Source of the DNA: Populus alba
Taxonomy: Eukaryota > Streptophyta > Magnoliopsida > Malpighiales > Salicaceae
Direction: 5' to 3'
Length of the DNA stretch: 64,000 bases
Assembly: GCF_005239225.2 (NCBI RefSeq)
Contig: NC_133301.1
Coordinates: forward strand, 2,671,001 to 2,735,000
Shown piece by piece: positions 48,845 to 60,669 of the stretch. The notes under the pieces were generated by a model that saw nothing but the letters and a program-made list of their open reading frames with translations, did not search any database and was not told the origin of the DNA. Position 1 is the first letter of the stretch. Each line of letters begins with the position of its first letter. The translations under genes were made by a program, and so were the position numbers.

Positions 48845-50478
48845 ACTACATGTAAAAAAAACATCAATATCTATTTCTTTCTCTTCTTCTCTCTCCTCAT
48901 CTCCTTCTTCTCTTCTCCTCCATGCTCAGGTATGTCTTCTTTTTTCTTCTTTTATCCTCTTAGTTTTTTTCAATTAATATGCTTTACGATATTTTTATCT
49001 CTCTCCTTAGCTTCACTTGCAACTACATTAAGGTAAGATTTTTTCTTCTTTTTTCATGATTTTTTTCACTATATTTGTTTTTTATTTTATTTTTAATTGT
49101 CATTGTTCTTAATAATTGTATAAATTTTGTTGTATGATTTTTTCATATGAGATCAAATTTTTAATTGACTTATTTATATGATTTTTAAATTTTTAGCAGT
49201 TGCTACTTTAGTTGTGTTTGTTTCCCAAAAAAAGGTTTCCGGAAAACCACTTTCCAAAATTTCCTATGTTTGTTTGCCATTAGAAAAGTTGGTTAACGGA
49301 AAACACTTTCCAGTCAAAGAAAAATTTGGCTTGGTTTTCAGGAAAGTGTTTTCCTGAAAAATTTGAGCGAAAAACACTTTTCGGAAGTTGTGAAAAATTT
49401 AGAAATGTCATGTTATTTGCTGATTTTATTAAATTTGATCCTCATACTTTTGATTGCTATATATATTTTGGTTTGAATATTTATTTTTCAATTTCATTGC
49501 TTAAAATTTAATTTTTATATTAACTTTGGTCCTCATTTTTATAATTGTTATTTACTTTTCCCTTATCATTTTTTATTGAAATTTTTTTATATATCAAATT
49601 TGGTCCTCATTCTTTTGATTGTTACTTATTTTATTTGAAATAATTTATGAAATGTTAATTATTATTATTTTAATTTCTTCATCTTTTATTTTTTTTTTAT
49701 TTTTTAAATTTGATCTCTATTATTTTGATTATTATTTATTTTATTGTAATAATTTAAGGAATTAATTTTTTTTTTCAATTTCATTCTCATTGAAATTTTT
49801 AATTTGTAAGATTTATTCTTCATTATTTTAATAAACTTGAGAAAAATAAAACAATAATAAGTTATTTTCCAGCTCATTTTTAATGACATAACCAAACACT
49901 GGAAAGTGCTTTGCAACTTATTTTCCATTACACTATCAAACATCAGAAAATAATTCACTTTTTCAGAATTTCGTTTTCAAGAAGAAAACTACTTTCCAGC
50001 AAACAAACAGGGCCTTCTTTTTTTTTTCATATGAATTTTTTTAGTTGATTTTTTTTTTGTTTTATTTATTTGTTGCAAATTTGTTTGAGTTGATTTTCTT
50101 ATTCTTTTTTCCAAGCATTTTGAGTCTATGTTATAGAGTGTTCATTTATGTTAATTTAATTATTTTATAATTTTATAAAAAAAAAAAAAATTTTTTTTTA
50201 AATAATTACCGATGGAATTACTTATGGTATTTTTAAGGGATATACCGACGGAATAAAGTGGATAATTTTTTTTTACATGTCTGTTCTGTCAATAAATTCG
50301 TCGGTAATAATATATTTTTATTATCAACGGATTTACCTGAAAACAAAAAATTACTGATGAAAGATTCACTGACGGAGTATTTCCATCAGTGATTTCGTTG
50401 GTGAATTAATTACCGATGGAATATGTGTCTTACACCGATAAAAAAATTCGATCGGTAAAACTATTAAATATTGTAGTG
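48511..50478. mobile_element. CACTA-type (En/Spm) element remnant with nested insertion
   Basis: The right end is attgtagtg at 50470-50478, the expected CACTA terminus, preceded from 50205 by repeated subterminal words such as taccgatgg, ccgacgg and cgtcggtaa in both orientations. The left part (48540-48770) has the same kind of words (gccgacgg, ccgtcggtaaaaccgtcac). The exact left terminus cactacaa is not seen, so the element seems truncated or eroded where it meets the gypsy element. It contains a CTT run at 48809-48843 and no transposase frame. Another insertion (49211-50014) splits it. Confidence 0.65.
49211..50014 (+). mobile_element. PIF/Harbinger-like non-autonomous element, copy 1 (nested)
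   Basis: An 804-bp element with inverted ends, left gttgtgtttgttt and right aaacaaacagggcc, flanked by TTA at 49208-49210 and TTC at 50015-50017 (one mismatch to a 3-bp duplication). GGCC..TGTTTG ends with a TWA target are typical of Tourist/PIF-Harbinger elements. Internal sub-repeats 'cttttcggaag' and 'gaaagtg' give it foldback character. It lies inside the CACTA-type remnant. No transposase is encoded. Confidence 0.65.
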
Positions 50479-50784
50479 ATATCTCTCTTTACTACAAAAT
50501 TTTTTTTTTTAAAAAAATACTAATTAAAATTGGAAGGAAAAAAAAAATAGAAGGTCGTAAGTGTTATATTAATACAAGACAGCAAAAAAGGGATTCCAAC
50601 TATGTATATATATACATGCTAACATATTTCCAACCCTAGATTTTCTCCTCTCTACTATAGATTAGGTGTATCCAAGCTTCCTAGATGCTCATTTCCAACA
50701 TTATCAAGGCCGACGTTGCAAAGATCTCTTTCCATTCTCCACTTAATAATTCATCATGTCTCTCTTAATGCATGTTGGGTTTTA

Positions 50785-50965
50785 GAGTGTGTTTCTCGTT
50801 GGCACGTGTGATAATAGTTGTTTTTTAAAGTAATTTTATCTAAAAATATAAAAAAATAATTTTTTTTTTTTATTTTTTTTTTAATATTAACAAATTAAAA
50901 GATAAAAAATAATTAATTTTTTAAAAAATAATTTTTTAACGAACAGTATTTTAACACAATGACAA
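50785..50965 (+). repeat. MITE-like dispersed element (decayed, same family as 3190)
   Basis: Starts 'gagtgtgtttctcgttggcacg' and retains the AT core with 'aatattaacaaatt', ending near 'acgaacagtattttaacac'. Confidence 0.45.
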
Positions 50966-53900
50966 AGAGACTCCTGGACAACTTAATGCTGCATATTGTC
51001 TTGAAAAGATAGAGCTAGTCTTAGTCTGTCTTGTATCTAACAACACAACCCAATTGTCAAAAATGTTAACATCAACTTGCAAGAAAAAAAAAACACACAC
51101 ACAAAATAATAAAATTAGGGCAGCACATGAAAGCTAGACTGGCCCTATGTATTTGGCTTGTAGCTTTACAATGACGACAAGCATAAGAGCTTGATGTTTT
51201 GTCTTTAATTTTTAAAAAGATATCACTTTTTTATAATTTCCTTAATTAATTGAAAAGAAGAATTTATTACTTGTGTGATGGAATAGAATGCCACGTATTA
51301 TATATCAGAGATAATCAATTGTGACGCCTGCTCACAAACCTAAATATATTATAAAGGAGTATAATCCAATCTCTTGCAGGCTTAAAACCCTAAACAATCT
51401 GCTAATAATGCCAGGTCCGGTAGATATTATTCTTTTGAATTCCATCTTTTAATTAAAATATTTTTTTTATTTTTTATATTAATTTTTCTTTTTCTTTTTT
51501 AATTTTTTTATCCTTTAACGAGATTTTTTCTTTTTTTTATTTTCACCATTCAATCAAATATAAAATTTATTTTATTTTTCAATTTTGATCTCTATTCTTT
51601 TAATGGCTATGTTTTTTTTTTTTTAATTTTTTTATATAATTAAAATTTCAATTTTAACATTCAATATTTGATTGATTGAGAAGTGAACTTCAAGGTTTTT
51701 TCAAATTGGGTGCTCCGGATCTAATAACCCGTCATGAATCTGAAAAGATAACATATTTTTTTAAAAAAAAAATAAACAAGGCATGATAATTCTCTTGATT
51801 GTTTTATTAGGTTATTCTAATCTAGTGATCTGGGACATGGGTTTAAAATGATATCTTGGGTTGGCTCGGTTCTAATTACCATTATTACAGCTTTGCCATG
51901 CTAATTCAAGTTGACCAAGACTACTTTTTAATGTCTTTATTTTACCTCATTTTAGCATCTAAACATCATTTTATATTAAAAAAAAAAAAAAAAAGTTTGG
52001 CCTGGTGCCCAAATACGGCCACCAAGGCTAATTAGAAAAAAAAAAAATAAAGGTGATGAGAGATTATTATAGTTCAAGACTCAAATTACTATTTATTGAA
52101 ATAATAATTTAATGATATTGCCCTCGCTTAAAAAACTTTGAGCTTGACATCATTTTTTTCAAAAAAATAGTATTTTTTTTTTTCATTTTACTTTGATTTT
52201 ATTTTAGATTTGAAGGTTATCTATGGTCTTTTTTATAATTAACAAATATTAAATATAATTAAAAAAATTGTTGGTGTGCACGTGGCATGTGTCAGCATGT
52301 GAGGCCATTTGACAACCAAATGCAGCCTTCTAAGATGCCATTTGAAAGATCCTGGCATCCCCGACCTAATGAGGCAACACATAATAAAATTTTCAGGGTG
52401 ATTTGACGTTGCTAATTATTTTTTTCTTCCCTTTCTTATCTCTCTCCCCACCTAGATTTTCACATAAACCCCTTAAAAATTTAAGAACATTCTCTTTAAT
52501 TTGTTGATTTTTCAGTTTTGATCCTTTTTTATTGTGATTTTTTTTTTATCTTTAATAATTTATAAGATTGGTATGCCTTTTCAATTTCATACCTCTTATT
52601 TTTTTTTATATTTCAAATTTGGTTCTCATTCTTTTAAATTTTTTTTATTGAAATCATTTTTAAATTAATTTTGTTTTACGATTTCGCCCTTCTTTAGTTT
52701 TTTTTTTTTTTTTTATCAATTTTAATCCATATTATTTTGATTGCCTATTTTTTTCTTTAACAAGTTTTTAAAATTGATATTTTTAAATCAGTACACAATA
52801 AACTTCTTAATTGGACCTAAATTCAGGTGTTTCACGGGTTGCAAGTTTTTAAAATTCAACATGTTTAGAAAAATTGTGTGGGTTTACTTGTTTTTTTTTT
52901 CTTTTTCATTTAAACTTTTTTTTTTTTTCTATTTTATCCTTTGATATTTATTTTATTTTATTATTGGTATTAAAAATGACCCAGTTATTTGAAGTCTTTT
53001 TGTTTATCGTTCTTTGTTGGATTTTTTTGGCTAATTCTTTAAAAAAAAAATTTCCCTGATCTCTCCCTTCAATATTTGAAATTTTTTTTTTTTCAAACAA
53101 TGTATAAGGTTAGAATTTTTTTTTTAATTTCATCCCCTTTTATTTCATTATTCTTTTGAATTTAATTCTCATTCTTTTGATTACTATTTATTTTATTTAA
53201 GATAAAATTTTTAATTATTTTTATTTGTTTGTTCTCTTTAGGACTTTCCACTAATTTTAAAAGAGACCCGGGTTTTTATTTATTTTTTCTCTTTGCTGGA
53301 TTTTCTTTTGCTACTCAATATTGAATTGATTAGAAATTCAATTTCTTAATTTAGTCAGGGTCTAGGATTTAATGGGTTATGAGTTTGAGATCTTTGCCCA
53401 AGTTTAAAAGGCTCGTCCAAGTTTACTTGGGTTTTTTTCTCCTCTTTTACAGCTGATGTTTTTTCTTTTCTGTTTTATAATTCAATATTTTATATCATTA
53501 GTGATTAGGCTTTTTTTTTTTTCTTTCTTTCTATATGATTTTCTAATTGTGCATTTATGGTTGTTTTCTCTCTCTTTTTTTTTGTTTGTCCATTTATTGA
53601 TTTTTTTTTCTCAATTACTTCTATGCCCCGAGTCATATTTAAAAAAAAAAAAAAAATTAAAACACACTTGCCTAATAAAATTACAAATATTTTTCAATTT
53701 CACCCTTTTTCTTTTTCATTTCTTTTAAATTCAGTCTTCATTCCTTTTATTGCTATTTGTTTTGTTTGGGATCATATTTTAGAAATTTTTTTACAATTTC
53801 ATCCTCCATAGTTTTTTTTTCCTATCAAATTTGATCTCCATTCATTTTATTGCTATTTTTTCTTTTGCAAGTTTTTAAAATTGATATATTGTTTTACCAT

Positions 53901-54374
53901 TTCATCATTCAAAAATAAATTGGTTGGGAATTAAGCTTCTCAATCAACTTGAATCTAGAATTTCACAGATTGCGAGTTTTAGTGATTCAACCAAGTTTAG
54001 GAAGTTCACCTAGTTTTTTTTCTCTCTTTTTTTTTCCAGCTAATGGTTTTTTTTTTTATTATATCTTTTTAAATGTTTTGCCTTGTTATTTTTTTTAGCT
54101 TGACTTCTAATGGTTTGTCTCTAATTCATGACTAGAGTTACTGGTTTCAAAGGTTAATGCAAGTTGATTTTTGTTTTATTTATTTATTTATTTATTTGAA
54201 TTTCATCATTCAATATTTGATATATTAAAAAAATGATCTTCATTTTTTTCCTTTTTCTTTCAAAGGTTTTTTTTTAAGAATTCTTGTCATTTTTTTCTGA
54301 TATAATTCTAGTAATTCATTTAATATTTTTTTCTACTTTTTTTTTACCTATCCGCGGTGAAATAGGTTAGATAC
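50966..54374. other. T-rich dispersed repeats, no gene
   Basis: 51440-54300 is a long series of 'tttgatcctcattctttt'-like phrases with 'tttcaagtttttaaaattgat' and 'gaccc.ggtt' words, the same repeat class as 33330-34200. 52260-52400 is a less AT-rich patch with 'gtgcacgtggcatgtgtc'. Hydrophobic frames here (for example 53456-53728) reflect the T-richness. Confidence 0.5.
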
Positions 54375-54377
54375 TAA

Positions 54378-55200
54378 GGCCCTATTTATTTGCTGGAAAA
54401 GTAGTTTTTTTTTTCAAAGTGAATTCCGAAAAAGTGAATTATTTTCTGATATTTGGTAGTGACTGATATTTGGTAGTGTAATGGAAAATAAGTTCGAAAA
54501 TACTTTCTAGTGTTTGGTTATGTCATGAAAAATGAGTTGGAAAATAACTTGCTAATGTTTTATTTTTCTCAAGTTTATTAAAATAATGAGGAATAAATCT
54601 TACAAATTAAAAAGTTGAATGGAGAATGAAATTGAAAACAAATATAATTTCATAAAATATCTCAAATAAAATAAATAATGATCAAAATAATAGAGATCAA
54701 ATCTAAAAAATAAAAAAAAAAACAAATGATGAAGAAATTAAAATAATAATAATTAAATTTCATAAATTATTTCAAATAAAATAAGTAACAATCAAAAGAA
54801 CGAGGACCAAATTTAATAGATAAAAAATTTCAATAAAAAATGATAAGAAAAAAGCAAATAATAATTATAAAAATGAGGAACAAAGTCAATATAAAAATTA
54901 AATTTTAAGAGTTTAAATTGAAAAATAAATATTCAAAATAAAATTTATATAACAATCAAAAGTTTGAGGAACCAAATTTGATATAATCAGCAAATAATAT
55001 AACATTTCTAAATTTTTCACAACTTTCAAAAAGTGTTTTTCGCTTAAATTTTTCTAGAAAATACTTTCTTGTAAATCAAGCCAAATTTTTCTTTGACTTA
55101 AAAGTATTTTTTATTAGCTAATTTTTCTAATAACAAACAAATACAAAAAAATTTAAAAAATAATTTTCCAAAAATTATTTACCAAAAAACAAACATAGCC
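54378..55200 (-). mobile_element. PIF/Harbinger-like non-autonomous element, copy 2
   Basis: An 823-bp copy of the element at 49211-50014 in the opposite orientation. It begins ggccctatttatttgctgg and ends aacaaacatagcc, and is flanked by a perfect TAA at 54375-54377 and 55201-55203, the expected TWA target duplication. The inner part matches copy 1 phrase by phrase when reversed. No coding capacity. Confidence 0.75.
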
Positions 55201-55254
55201 TAAATCATTTTTGAAAGCTCTTTTAGAAGTGGTTTGTCACCGATCACTCACAGG

Positions 55255-55375
55255 AAGATGCCACGTGGCAGAGTTGTAATAAGTCTAGGATCAGACGGCT
55301 GTTAACTTAGAGAAAATAAATGTTTCCAATTCCCCAACAACTCACAAAATGCTTAGTATCATCCACGTGGCCCAA
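55255..55375. promoter_or_regulatory. Two G-boxes about 1.8 kb upstream of the YUCCA gene
   Basis: A palindromic gccacgtggc at 55260-55269 and a ccacgtgg at 55363-55370. Perfect G-boxes are bound by bZIP and bHLH factors such as PIFs. They lie 1.8 kb before the YUCCA start, so a regulatory link is possible but unproven. Confidence 0.35.
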
Positions 55376-55822
55376 GGACGAGCCCTCATGAAACAAAAGC
55401 ATCCCCGCGCTCATCAAAGCGCGTGCATGACTCTCAATTTTATCATTAGCTCTCCAGAGCTCTGGATTTCTTTTGATGATCCATGGGAAGGTTCCTCTTG
55501 TCCAAGAAATGTGATCATTTTCTCCTTGGTTTTTTTTTTTTTTTTAGAATTTTGAATGTTGAAGGGTTTTTCATGAATAATAACTATTTATACCTATAAA
55601 TGAAAAATAAGTTTAATGTTCATATTATTATCTCAATTTTATACTAATCTTAGAAAATTATATAGCGTACTCAAATCTTGTAGATAATCCACTGTTCATC
55701 AAAAGCCAAGATTAAAATGATCATTATTAAAAAATGAATGCATTAATTACATAATTCCAAATATCTTTTTTAATTTGGAAACTCAAACTTAATTATCATA
55801 ATATCTCAATAAATAAATAAAA

Positions 55823-56120
55823 ATGGTGTTTGTTTTTGCCATTAAACAATATTTTAAAAACATGTTTTTGAATTATTTTAATGTATTGATATTAATAAAT
55901 AATTATTATTTTGATGTATTTACAAGCGAAAAATACTTGAAGATTATGTTATTGTAAAATTAAGATGGTGTTTGTTTTTACGGTTAAACAATATTTTTAA
56001 AAAACATGGTTTTTAATTGTTTTGATGTGCTGATATTAAAAATAAATTTTTAAAAATATATATTATTATAATGTATTTACAAGCAAAAAATACTTGAAAA
56101 TTGTGTTATTGTGAAAAAAA
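55823..56120 (+). repeat. Tandem pair of MITE-like units
   Basis: Two adjacent units, 55823-55974 and 55975-56120, both start atggtgtttgttttt and both contain 'acaatattttaaaaa', 'ttgatgt' and 'tatttacaagc' words and end near 'gttattgt'. They are of the 3190 family and arose by duplication or tandem insertion. Confidence 0.7.
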
Positions 56121-56226
56121 GCAAATGAAAGATTTGTAATTGTGAAAAAAATAGCATAAATAATAATATTTCATGGTGTGATGAACAAGCTCTCCCAACC
56201 CTCCGTGGATGCAAGATTCAAGTATA

Positions 56227-56440
56227 AGAGCATGTTTGGTGCCGCGTTTGCACCTGCGTTTTGCCCAAATTTGAATTTTTTTAAAAAAAAAAAAATTGAA
56301 TTCGGTTTGTACTTTTTGTATCGTTTTGATGTGCTGATGTTAAAAATAATTTTTTAAAAATAAAAAAAATCATTAGCATGTTTTTCAGCATAAAAAACTA
56401 TTTGAAAAGCAACCGCTACCACACTGCCAAATACGCTCGA
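56227..56440 (+). repeat. MITE-like dispersed element, nearly complete
   Basis: Starts 'gagcatgtttggtgccgcgt' and ends 'aaccgctaccacactgccaa', with 'cgttttgatgtgctgatgtt' in the centre. It is the clearest copy of the family in the window and ends about 700 bases before the YUCCA start. Confidence 0.7.
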
Positions 56441-56591
56441 AGTTTTTGGGATTTGCACGTTGTTTTAGTGCATGCCTGCGAAGAACAAACCACTAGCCAT
56501 TTCGTATGGCTTGGAGCGTATTCCCAAGCATTGAAAGACGAGAGTGGAGATGTGGTAATGAACTGATGAAGTGAAGAAGTAGCAGTAGCAG

Positions 56592-56596
<5 letters not shown>

Positions 56597-56626
<30 letters not shown>
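56597..56626 (+). repeat. Poly-A tract
   Basis: Thirty uninterrupted A bases, about 510 bases upstream of the YUCCA ATG; possibly a retroelement tail or a replication-slippage product. Confidence 0.8.
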
Positions 56627-56628
<2 letters not shown>

Positions 56629-56639
56629 AAAAATGAGGA

Positions 56640-57137
56640 TATTGAAATAATATTATTAATTAAAGAAAGGTGTAAAGTAAGAGATTAAAAGCTATTTATA
56701 TCTCATGTTTTGATGGCCTACAGCTACACTCCTACACCCTTCCTTGAAGAAAAACATCTGCAGAAAGCTGAGAAGAAGAGCCTTGAGAAAGAGAACTAAA
56801 TCCTTTCCTTAACCTTCACGCCTTCATCACACCATTCATCTCTCTGTCTCTGCAGATGTTATTAACTCTCTCCCTCTTCCCTATATTTCTCTCTGTCCGC
56901 CTCTCACTTCTCATAAAAAACCTCTGCTTTCTAATTTCTATTCTGTGTACTTGAAACCCCCAGTCTCACTCACACTGTCCTCTGATTGGTTCTCTCCTCA
57001 TTCACTCTTTTCTTATCAAACCTCACTCGAGAACCCTTTTTCTCTCTTTAAATTCCCTGTTTTGTGAGAGGGTAGAAAACAGAGCAAAAACAGAGTCGGT
57101 CTTTCCTTCCTCCTCGTTTTTTCTTGGGACTTCCAAC
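56640..57137 (+). promoter_or_regulatory. YUCCA promoter and CT-rich 5' leader
   Basis: A TATA-like ctatttatatc lies at 56692-56702. From about 56750 to the ATG the sequence is rich in CT words (ctctctgtctctgc, tctctccctcttcc), typical of plant 5' leaders. The transcript start cannot be fixed from sequence; a second candidate is ctctttaaattccc near 57041-57054. Confidence 0.45.
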
Positions 57138-58995
57138 ATGGCTTCTGGTAAAGAACAAGAGCAACAAGGGTTTAAACAAGCAAAGTGTGTTAAGGTTCAT
57201 GGACCTATCATTGTAGGTGCAGGACCATCTGGCCTAGCCGCTGCTGCATGCCTTTCTCAACAAGGAGTCCCTTCTATAATTCTTGAAAAGAGTGACTGCA
57301 TAGCCTCTCTTTGGCAACAAAGAACCTATGACCGCTTAAAGCTTCACCTTCCTAAACAGTTCTGTGAGCTCCCGCTTCTTGGTTTCCCTGCTAATTTCCC
57401 CAAGTACCCTACCAAGAGCCAATTCATTTCTTACATGGAGTCTTATGCTTCTCATTTCAATATCCATCCTAAATTCAACCAGGCTGTGAGAAAGGCAGAA
57501 TATGACCGCGTTAAAGGGATTTGGAGGGTGCAAACTGAACACCTTGAGTACCATTCTAGATGGCTTATTGCTGCTACTGGTGAGAATGCTGAGCCTCTAA
57601 TACCTCAAATAGTTGGTTATGGCAAGTTTAAAGGTACTATTCTACATACAAGTGAGTACAATTCTGGTTCTAAGTTCAAGAACCAAAGGGTCTTGGTCAT
57701 TGGGTGTGGCAATTCAGGGATGGAAGTTAGCTTAGACCTCTGCAGACACAATGCGATCCCTCATATGGTTGTAAGAAATACAGTAAGCAATCTAATCCTA
57801 TTTCCCCAAAGAAACTAATGTTTTTCTAGATTAAGATTTTGGTTTTTGAAACTGTTTTTACCATTCGACATGCTTGGTTTTTTTTTATTATCCGTGCCTT
57901 ATTTTGTCGATGCAGGTGCATGTTCTTCCTCGAGAGATGTTTGGCATGTCAACATTCGGAGTAGCCATGGCACTTTTAAAGTGGCTACCCTTGAGATTAG
58001 TGGACAAGTTGCTACTTCTAGTAGCCAATCTCACCTTGGGCAACACAGACCAGTTAGGTCTGAAACGACCAAAAACAGGCCCCATTGAGCTAAAGAATGT
58101 CACTGGAAAGACACCAGTGTTGGATGTTGGTGCATTATCACAGATTAAGTCTGGCAAAATCAAGGTAAATCAAGCACTTCCAAACAAACCCTTAATTTTT
58201 GTGTTCATGTATGCTGCTGCTACTCTCTGCAACACCTTTTGGCCAGCAGCTAATGTTGCTAGCTAGGGTTTCAGGTGATGGAAGGTGTGAAGGAGATAAC
58301 AAAAAATGGATCAGTCAAATTTGTGGATGGACAAGAACGGGAGTTTGAGTCTATAATCTTAGCAACTGGGTACAAAAGCAACGTCCCTACTTGGCTCGAG
58401 GTAAGCATCATATCTATGGAGTTTTTAGATTTAGTTCTATCTTATTATGAATCATCTATCCTTTTCTGCCTTGGACACATGCACAGAGGGCAGACACCTA
58501 CAAATCCCTTCTTTTCTCCATGCAAAAAAGAATAAATCAGTTAGCCTCTGCTTGATGTTATTATACCTTTTTTAACATACCCAAAATAAAAATTGCAGTT
58601 TTCTCTGTGGAGTTTTATGTTATGTTGCTATCATGACATAATGTTATTCGTTTTGCAAAATAAACCTAAAAAACTGTCCTTTCTTTTAAAACCCGACTCG
58701 CCTACTTGATTCTTGGAAGTAACCCAATTTTATTTTTTTATTTCCGCCATGGCTGACGCAGGGATGCGATTTCTTCACAAAAGATGGCATGCCCAAAACC
58801 CCCTTTCCTCAGGGCTGGAAAGGAGAAAATGGACTGTACACGGTCGGCTTCACAAGAAGAGGCCTGCTAGGAACAGCCTCCGATGCAGTTAAAATTGCTC
58901 ATGACATCGCCGGTGAAAGGGAGGCGGCCAAGGAAAGCATTAGATCTTGTAATTCCCATGTTATCATACACTTAGATCATGATGGGGCCAAATAA
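57138..58995 (+). CDS. YUC: YUCCA-type flavin monooxygenase (auxin biosynthesis), 4 exons
   Basis: Converts indole-3-pyruvate to indole-3-acetic acid with FAD, NADPH and O2, the last step of the main auxin pathway. Exons 57138-57782, 57916-58164, 58275-58400 and 58762-58995 join in frame to 417 aa, a normal length. Visible motifs: FAD-binding VGAGPSG (27-32), the FMO-type F-x-G-x3-H-x3-Y signature (164-174), TGENAEP, NADPH-binding GCGNSG (189-194) and LATGY (327-331). Exon positions and words such as [19 protein letters not shown] and [19 protein letters not shown] place it nearest the YUC1/YUC4 group; this subgroup is from memory. The C-terminus (~345-417) is longer and polar after [10 protein letters not shown]. 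No membrane helix is evident. No defects are seen. Confidence 0.96.
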
Positions 58996-59934
58996 GATGA
59001 GAAAATTCGGGGTAAACTTTCATAGATTAGGTTTTTAGGTGGGAGATTAATTAATTGTTCATCAGGGAGGACTAGTTTTCTTGTTTTTTTTTTTCTTTTT
59101 TTCTCTTTTCTTTCTTGTAAATGCACCAATTTTGTATGGGAGGTTCATCTCCACTCCCCTTGTATCTTCCTAGACCTTGTACAAAATAACGTCCAGAGTA
59201 GAATTTAACTTGAACTCCCAAAATCTAACATGGTTTTTTTTTTTGTGGCTATTTTTTTTTGTGATATTATGTTTTATTATTTATCGTGTTTAACTTAACT
59301 GTAATTCAAAGTGTTCTTTGATTCTCTAGTTAAAATTTACCTTGATTTTTTCTTAGTTGCACGAGCATTTACATCTAGCTAGGGTTTTTTTTTTTAAAAA
59401 AAGAAAACTACGGCCTGCAGCATCAAAGTGTTCATTAATTCTGTGGTTAAATCGACCTTCTTGCTCACAGTGCCAGCAGCTTTCCATAAAAGCAGCATCA
59501 ATTGAGGTCCTCCAAAAGAGATTTCTATCGGCAGAAGCCAAAAAATTTAGTAGAAAGGAACAATCAATTCTAAAATCTAGTGTTTTCGCCCTATATTCAT
59601 TAATGTGTTAAATGCATTCCTATCCGAGAAGCATGCAAGGCACTTCACATAAATCCAATGTCTCTCAATAGTATGACAGTCCTCTTGGTGTCGTATAAAA
59701 CAAATATAGAAAAGACAAAAATATATATACTTCAAAAAAATAATAATAGAGATAATAAATTTATCTCTTTGATCATTTTAAAGTGAATTTTTTTAATTTT
59801 AAAAATAAAAAATACAAGAAATATGATTACGATACTATAACCATAACATTACTCTAATGAAAAAGATTCCTTCCTTTAGAATCCTGTGAAAGAGTTCATT
59901 TCCAAAAGATTACCTCTTATTTGTTTTTATGTTT
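58996..59934 (+). other. YUCCA 3' UTR and following intergenic DNA
   Basis: The first 200 bases should be the 3' UTR, T-rich near 59085-59120. A patch at 59400-59600 is less AT-rich with open frames on both strands, but no domain is recognised. Confidence 0.45.
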
Positions 59935-60112
59935 TAAAAAAAAAAATAAAAAAATTTAATTTTTTCTTTGCTTCAAATTAATATTTTTTTCAAGTTTTTA
60001 TATTATTTTGATGCGATAATATCAAAAATAATTTTTTAAAAAAAATATATCATTTTGATATATTTTCAAGTAAAAATCACTTTAAAAAATAACCGTAATC
60101 AGACTTCAAACT
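59935..60112 (+). repeat. MITE-like dispersed element (same family as 3190)
   Basis: Contains 'ttattttgatgcgataatat', 'cattttgatatattttcaag' and ends 'aataaccgtaatcagacttc'. Confidence 0.6.
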
Positions 60113-60669
60113 TCCAAACTGCTTTATATATGACCATAAATCCACGACGTGGGGATTTTTGTGAAGCATTCTTGTTGCTCTCGAAACTGAATATCGCCAC
60201 AATTTTATTTTTTTTGTTGATGCACCAAAGTGTTAGAGACCAAACTTGAAAACGCAAAATACCTAATTCCTTTGTAATTCCAACCATCGCATGTAAAGTG
60301 TGGTTAAAATGTATGGGACATAGAAGATTTATGTTCACTCTCACCCTGAATTTCTATAATAAGAACGTCTTTTTGGAAAAAAAGTGTTACAACTCCTACA
60401 AGTTTTAGGTTTTTTTTTGTTCTTGGCAAGTTCTTCCATATTGTCCTTTGGACGTTAAGTGTAAGCTTTGAACTTGACATTGCCACATCTTAATTTGTCT
60501 TTTGCCTCAAATTAGCTTTGTTTCAGACCTTTCTTGCGTCAACTTTTGGTCCTTTGCCCTGCTAGAGGTTGTTTGCCTCCCTCGCCATGTATAGTGTAAA
60601 CTGCAAGTCCCATCGTTAATACAATTAATACAGACACTTGTCACCATATGATTAGCTGAAGAGCCTTGA
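60113..60669. other. Intergenic, no feature recognised
   Basis: Mixed composition with short frames on both strands (60055-60249 plus, 60099-60344 and 60304-60486 minus), none with a known domain. Confidence 0.4.
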
